The translations under genes and the position numbers were made by a program. Shown here in pieces: positions 6,035 through 9,069 of a stretch of 9,069 nt of DNA (position 1 is the stretch's first letter; the number at the start of each line of letters is the position of its first letter). Under the pieces are notes generated by a model that saw only the letters and a program-made list of their open reading frames with translations, was not told where the DNA came from and searched no databases. The stretch comes from Bacillota bacterium (lineage in GTDB: Bacteria > Bacillota > Clostridia > Oscillospirales > Ruminococcaceae). Location of the stretch: positions 1-9,069 of the forward strand of contig JAEXNS010000345.1 in the NCBI GenBank assembly GCA_023439605.1. The letters run 5' to 3'.

Positions 6035-7012
6035 ATGGATAAAATCAAAATTGGAATTTTAGGAGCAGGGAATATTGCTTCTACATTTGCAAAAACCGTT
6101 GCAAAATTGGATTGTGCGGAAATATATGCTATTGGCTCAAGAAGTTACGAAAAGGCTTTTCAATTTGCTTCGGAAAATAAGATAAAAAAAGCCTATGGTT
6201 CATATGAAGAAATGCTTAAAGATGAAAATATCAGTTTAGTTTATATTGCAACACCACATTCACATCATTATGATAATATAAAAATGTGTATAAAATATGA
6301 TAAACATGTATTATGTGAAAAAGCTTTTACTGTAAATTCTTTACAAGCTAAAGAAGTTTTTGATATGGCTAAAAAAAAGAACCTTTTATTAACAGAGGCT
6401 ATTTGGACAAGATATATGCCAATGACTTTTAAAATAAAAGAAATAATTAAATCAGGGGAAATAGGTACAATTAAATCGTTGACTGCAAATTTAGGTTACT
6501 CTATTGGACATTTAGACAGACTTACAAACATGAATCTTGCAGGTGGTGCATTGTTAGATTTAGGTGTTTATACTATCCATTTTGCTCTTTCTTTTATTAA
6601 TAGTAAAATAGAGAAAATAACATCATCTGCTTGTTTTTTATCTACTGGTTCAGATACACAAAATGTAATAATTTTAAATTTTGAAAATGGAGTCATTGCT
6701 TCACTTCATAGTTCCGTATTGTGTAATACAAATAAACAAGGTATTATATATGGAGACAAAGGATATATGGTTATTGATAATATTAACAATTTTGAAAAGA
6801 TTAAAGTTTATGATTTAGATCATAATAAAAAAGCAGTTTTTGAAAGACCAAAACAAATAACAGGGTATGAATATCAGGTCATTTCTTGTGTAGAAGCAAT
6901 AAAATCAAATAAAATTGAATGTTTTGAAATTCCACATAAAGAAACAATAAGAGTAATGAAAACAATGGATGACATAAGAAGTCAATGGGGAATGAGTTAT
7001 CCATGTGAATAA
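6035..7012 (+). CDS. Gfo/Idh/MocA family NAD(P)-dependent oxidoreductase
   Basis: The product is 325 aa, close to the usual family length of about 330. The start is the ATG at 6035, 6 nt after GGAGG (6024-6028); an in-frame upstream ATG at 5999 lies inside the preceding gene. Residues 4-15 (IKIGILGAGNIA) are the Rossmann nucleotide-binding motif. VYIATPHSHHYD (69-80) and HVLCEKAFTVN (91-101) are the conserved strands lining the cofactor, with Lys96 in the EKP position. Here the motif reads EKA, a variant I recall as common in Firmicute members. GGALLDLGVYTIHF (170-183) carries the Asp, Tyr and His of the catalytic region in the C-terminal domain. Members oxidise or reduce sugars, inositols or dihydrodiols; the substrate cannot be read from sequence. 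Second gene of a unit with the DUF4317 protein. Confidence 0.92.
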   Translation: MDKIKIGILGAGNIASTFAKTVAKLDCAEIYAIGSRSYEKAFQFASENKIKKAYGSYEEMLKDENISLVYIATPHSHHYDNIKMCIKYDKHVLCEKAFTVNSLQAKEVFDMAKKKNLLLTEAIWTRYMPMTFKIKEIIKSGEIGTIKSLTANLGYSIGHLDRLTNMNLAGGALLDLGVYTIHFALSFINSKIEKITSSACFLSTGSDTQNVIILNFENGVIASLHSSVLCNTNKQGIIYGDKGYMVIDNINNFEKIKVYDLDHNKKAVFERPKQITGYEYQVISCVEAIKSNKIECFEIPHKETIRVMKTMDDIRSQWGMSYPCE

Positions 7013-7040
7013 AAAAATGGTGCATATGCACCATTTTTTT
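7011..7040. terminator. Bidirectional terminator between convergent genes
   Basis: A perfect 30-nt palindrome (AAAAAAATGGTGCAT / ATGCACCATTTTTTT) folds into a 13-bp stem with an ATAT loop. The G/C-bearing core ATGGTGC is flanked by A and T runs, so either strand yields a hairpin with a U-tract. It overlaps the last bases of both stop codons (7010-7012 and 7039-7041), an extremely compact convergent junction. Confidence 0.92.
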
Positions 7041-8190
7041 ATGATAATCTATTTTTAAAATCTTTGTAATCGAAGCTTTTTATTATTTCAATTTCAGAAT
7101 TTTCTCGATAAATCGCAATAGATGGTAATCTCATTCCATTAAAAGTGTTGTTTTTAACCATAGTATATATAGCCATATCGCAAAATACAACTTTATCGCC
7201 TACTTTTAATCTACTATCAAATGAATAATCACCAATAACATCACCTGCCAAGCAAGTATTTCCAGTTAGTCTGTATCTTGCTTTTCCGTTTGGAGTGCTG
7301 TTGATTACATTTGGACGGTAAGGCATTTCAAGAACATCTGGCATATGACAAGAAGCAGATGCATCTAATATTGCAATTCTCATTCCATTTTCCATAGTGT
7401 CAAGAACACTTGATACTAAGTAACCAGCATTTAAGGCAATAGCTTCACCGGGTTCTATGTAAACTTCAACACCATATTTGTTTTTAAAGAACATTATGCA
7501 TTTTATTAATTTTTCAATATCATAACCAGGTTTAGTTATGTGATGTCCACCACCAAAATTTATCCATTTCATTTTTGAAATATACTTACCAAACTCATCA
7601 TCAATAATTTGAATTGTTCGTTCTAAAGTATCTGAATTTTGTTCACACATAGTATGAAAATGAATTCCATCTAGACCTTCAATTGAATCAGCATATTTTT
7701 CAAATTGACTTAAGGTAGCACCTAATCTAGAACAAGGTGCACATGGATTATAGATATCCGTGTCAATTTCTGAATATTCTGGATTTATACGCATACCAAT
7801 TTCAATTTTTTTATCAAGGGAAGAAATTTTTTCTCTGTATTTATTTAATTGAGAAAATGAATTAAATACCACATGATCACATATTTCTAGAATTTCATCA
7901 ATTTCATTTTCAAGGTATGCAGGAGCAAAAATATGAGTTTCCTTATTAAAAGGTTCACCCATTTCCTCATAACCTAATTTTGCCTCATAAAGACCACTAG
8001 CTGTTGTGCCAGAAAGATATTTTGCAATAGTAGGGTATACTGAAAACATAGAGAAAGCTTTTTGGGCAAGTAAAATTTTACATCCTGTTTTCTTTTGAAC
8101 GCTTTCAAGTGTTTGTAAATTTTTTATTAAGACTCTTTCGTCTAATAAATAGCATGGTGTTTGTAAATTTGAAATATTGATATCGAACAT
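7039..8190 (-). CDS. nspC: Carboxynorspermidine/carboxyspermidine decarboxylase
   Basis: The product is 383 aa. The ATG at 8190 is preceded by AGAGAGG (8197-8203) at 6 nt; an in-frame GTG at 8214 lies inside a hairpin and upstream of that site. It is a fold-type III PLP enzyme (alanine racemase / ornithine decarboxylase fold) that decarboxylates carboxynorspermidine or carboxyspermidine to norspermidine or spermidine in the cytoplasm. Residues supporting this are Lys44 in LLAQKAFSMFS (PLP Schiff base), HFHTMCEQ (177-184), the phosphate-binding NFGGGHHITKPGYD (211-224), IEPGEA (245-250), DASASCHMPDVLEMPYRP (276-293) and GNTCLAGDVIGD (310-321) with the probable catalytic Cys313. Length is normal for the family (about 380). 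It follows the dehydrogenase gene, its pathway partner, by 72 nt and ends in the bidirectional terminator. Which diamine is used cannot be decided. Confidence 0.95.
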   Translation of the reverse strand: MFDINISNLQTPCYLLDERVLIKNLQTLESVQKKTGCKILLAQKAFSMFSVYPTIAKYLSGTTASGLYEAKLGYEEMGEPFNKETHIFAPAYLENEIDEILEICDHVVFNSFSQLNKYREKISSLDKKIEIGMRINPEYSEIDTDIYNPCAPCSRLGATLSQFEKYADSIEGLDGIHFHTMCEQNSDTLERTIQIIDDEFGKYISKMKWINFGGGHHITKPGYDIEKLIKCIMFFKNKYGVEVYIEPGEAIALNAGYLVSSVLDTMENGMRIAILDASASCHMPDVLEMPYRPNVINSTPNGKARYRLTGNTCLAGDVIGDYSFDSRLKVGDKVVFCDMAIYTMVKNNTFNGMRLPSIAIYRENSEIEIIKSFDYKDFKNRLS

Positions 8191-8205
8191 ACTTTTCCTC
8201 TCTTT

Positions 8206-8241
8206 GTTGAACACTTTTACAACACAGTAAAAGTGTTCAAC
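8206..8241. other. Perfect 15-bp hairpin between the two polyamine genes, with plus-strand T-run
   Basis: GTTGAACACTTTTAC (8206-8220) and GTAAAAGTGTTCAAC (8227-8241) are perfect inverted arms with a 6-nt loop. On the plus strand the stem is followed by seven T (8242-8248), making a textbook intrinsic terminator for transcription antisense to nspC. In the sense (minus) transcript the stem is not followed by U; it ends 2 nt before the nspC Shine-Dalgarno sequence and could instead affect mRNA processing, stability or translation. Confidence 0.8.
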
Positions 8242-8262
8242 TTTTTTTGAATTATTAAATTT

Positions 8263-9069
8263 TTAGTCAACTAAAATAGGGTTAAAATCTTCTTCCCATG
8301 GCAATCCCCATTTATTTAATTCATCCATAAATGGATCTGGATCAAATTCTTCTATGTTATAAACGCCAGGCTTATTCCACTTTTTTGTCATAAGCATCAT
8401 AGCACCTATCATAGCAGGAACTCCTGTTGTATAAGAAATTGCTTGTGAACCTACTTCTTTATAACATTCTTGATGATCACAAATATTATAAACATAATAA
8501 GTTTTTTCTTGGCCATCTTTTATACCTTTAAAAATACAACCTATATTTGTTTTTCCTACAGTTCTAGGACCTAGTGAAGCAGGATCAGGAAGTACAGCCT
8601 TTAAAAATTGTAACGGTATAATTTGTTTGCCTTCATAGTTGATAGGTTCAATAGAAGTCATTCCAACGTTTTCTAGACATTTTAAATGTGTTAAATAACT
8701 TTGGCCAAATGTCATAAAAAACCTTATCCTTTTGATTCCTTTTATATTTAAAGCTAGTGATTCTAATTCTTCATGATGTAAGAGATACATGTCTTTTTCT
8801 CCAACACCTTTGAAATTATACACTCTCTTTATTTCCATAGGTTCAGTTTCTACCCATTCACCATTCTCGATGTAACTTCCTTTTGCTGAAACCTCACGAA
8901 TATTTATTTCAGGATTAAAATTTGTAGCGAAAGGATAACCATGATCCCCACCATTACAATCAAGAATATCAATATAATGAATTTCATCAAAATAATGTTT
9001 TTGTGCATAAGCTGAAAAAACACCAGTAACGCCAGGGTCAAAACCACTACCTAGTAAAGCGGTGATACC
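8263..9069 (-). CDS. Carboxynorspermidine/carboxyspermidine dehydrogenase (saccharopine dehydrogenase family), 5' end outside window
   Basis: The frame is open to the right edge, so the C-terminal 268 residues are visible; family members have about 400, so roughly 130 residues with the Rossmann GxGxxG are missing. The visible part starts at GITALLGSGFDPGVTGVFSA, a hallmark of the carboxynorspermidine synthase branch of saccharopine dehydrogenase-like enzymes. It continues with YIDILDCNGGDHGYPFATNF and ends with KWGLPWEEDFNP. The enzyme reductively condenses aspartate beta-semialdehyde with putrescine or 1,3-diaminopropane using NADPH, giving the substrate for NspC encoded just downstream. An internal ATG (8838) is inside this protein and not a start, because homology continues upstream in frame. 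Confidence 0.93.
   Translation of the reverse strand, partial: GITALLGSGFDPGVTGVFSAYAQKHYFDEIHYIDILDCNGGDHGYPFATNFNPEINIREVSAKGSYIENGEWVETEPMEIKRVYNFKGVGEKDMYLLHHEELESLALNIKGIKRIRFFMTFGQSYLTHLKCLENVGMTSIEPINYEGKQIIPLQFLKAVLPDPASLGPRTVGKTNIGCIFKGIKDGQEKTYYVYNICDHQECYKEVGSQAISYTTGVPAMIGAMMLMTKKWNKPGVYNIEEFDPDPFMDELNKWGLPWEEDFNPILVD

Noticed and set aside
6317..6325. EKA in place of EKP in the oxidoreductase as a loss of function
   Set aside because: The catalytic lysine is retained, and the EKA form is, as far as I recall, a frequent variant in Firmicute members of the family.
8838..9069. Region upstream of the ATG at 8838 as a non-coding gap or a frameshift in the dehydrogenase
   Set aside because: Translation shows the same frame uninterrupted to the window edge with conserved motifs (GSGFDPGVTGVF), so it is a single gene cut by the window.

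Overview
The window is AT-rich and densely coded, with Gram-positive-style AGGAGG-like ribosome binding sites, consensus vegetative promoters and several perfect intrinsic-terminator hairpins. A DUF4317-type protein, a Cu(I) P-type ATPase with a C-terminal metal-binding domain, cohesin-like lipoproteins and an aspartate-semialdehyde-based spermidine route together suggest an anaerobic member of Clostridia (Bacillota). The species cannot be named from the sequence. No tRNA, rRNA, CRISPR array or complete insertion sequence was seen.

Layout. (1) 1-534, plus strand: the 3' end of a copper-exporting ATPase (CopA) with a CopZ-like domain at its C-terminus. (2) 537-3390, minus strand: three paralogous secreted lipoproteins, transcribed from a perfect-consensus promoter at 3483-3511 towards a strong terminator at 537-564. 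Each has a lipobox-type signal peptide, a linker of degenerate repeats rich in 'TDexGnxVTD', and cohesin-like sequence. The promoter-proximal gene (2590-3390) has a cohesin in normal order but is cut short by a TAA. Behind the stop the same frame continues for 25 codons that look like the missing last strand. The other two (1485-2354 and 570-1469) carry the cohesin halves in reversed order, C-terminal half first and N-terminal half last, as in a circular permutation. (3) 3391-3638: a divergent promoter region. (4) 3639-4553, plus: an unrecognised multi-pass membrane protein with its own promoter and terminator. (5) 4615-7012, plus: a two-gene unit of a DUF4317 protein and a Gfo/Idh/MocA oxidoreductase. 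The first gene has an unusual leader in which a hairpin separates the Shine-Dalgarno sequence from the ATG. (6) 7011-9069, minus: a polyamine operon of a carboxy(nor)spermidine dehydrogenase (5' end outside the window) followed by the decarboxylase NspC. Its 3' end meets the plus-strand unit at a 30-base perfect palindrome that can terminate both strands.

How the genes work together. The two polyamine enzymes act in sequence: the dehydrogenase joins aspartate semialdehyde to a diamine and NspC removes the carboxyl group. The three lipoproteins probably form one surface module, but no dockerin partner is present here, so their ligand is unknown. The other units have no evident functional link.

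The best candidates for something undescribed are the permuted cohesin-like lipoproteins beside an unpermuted paralogue, the in-frame stop in that paralogue, and the structured SD-to-start spacer of the DUF4317 gene.
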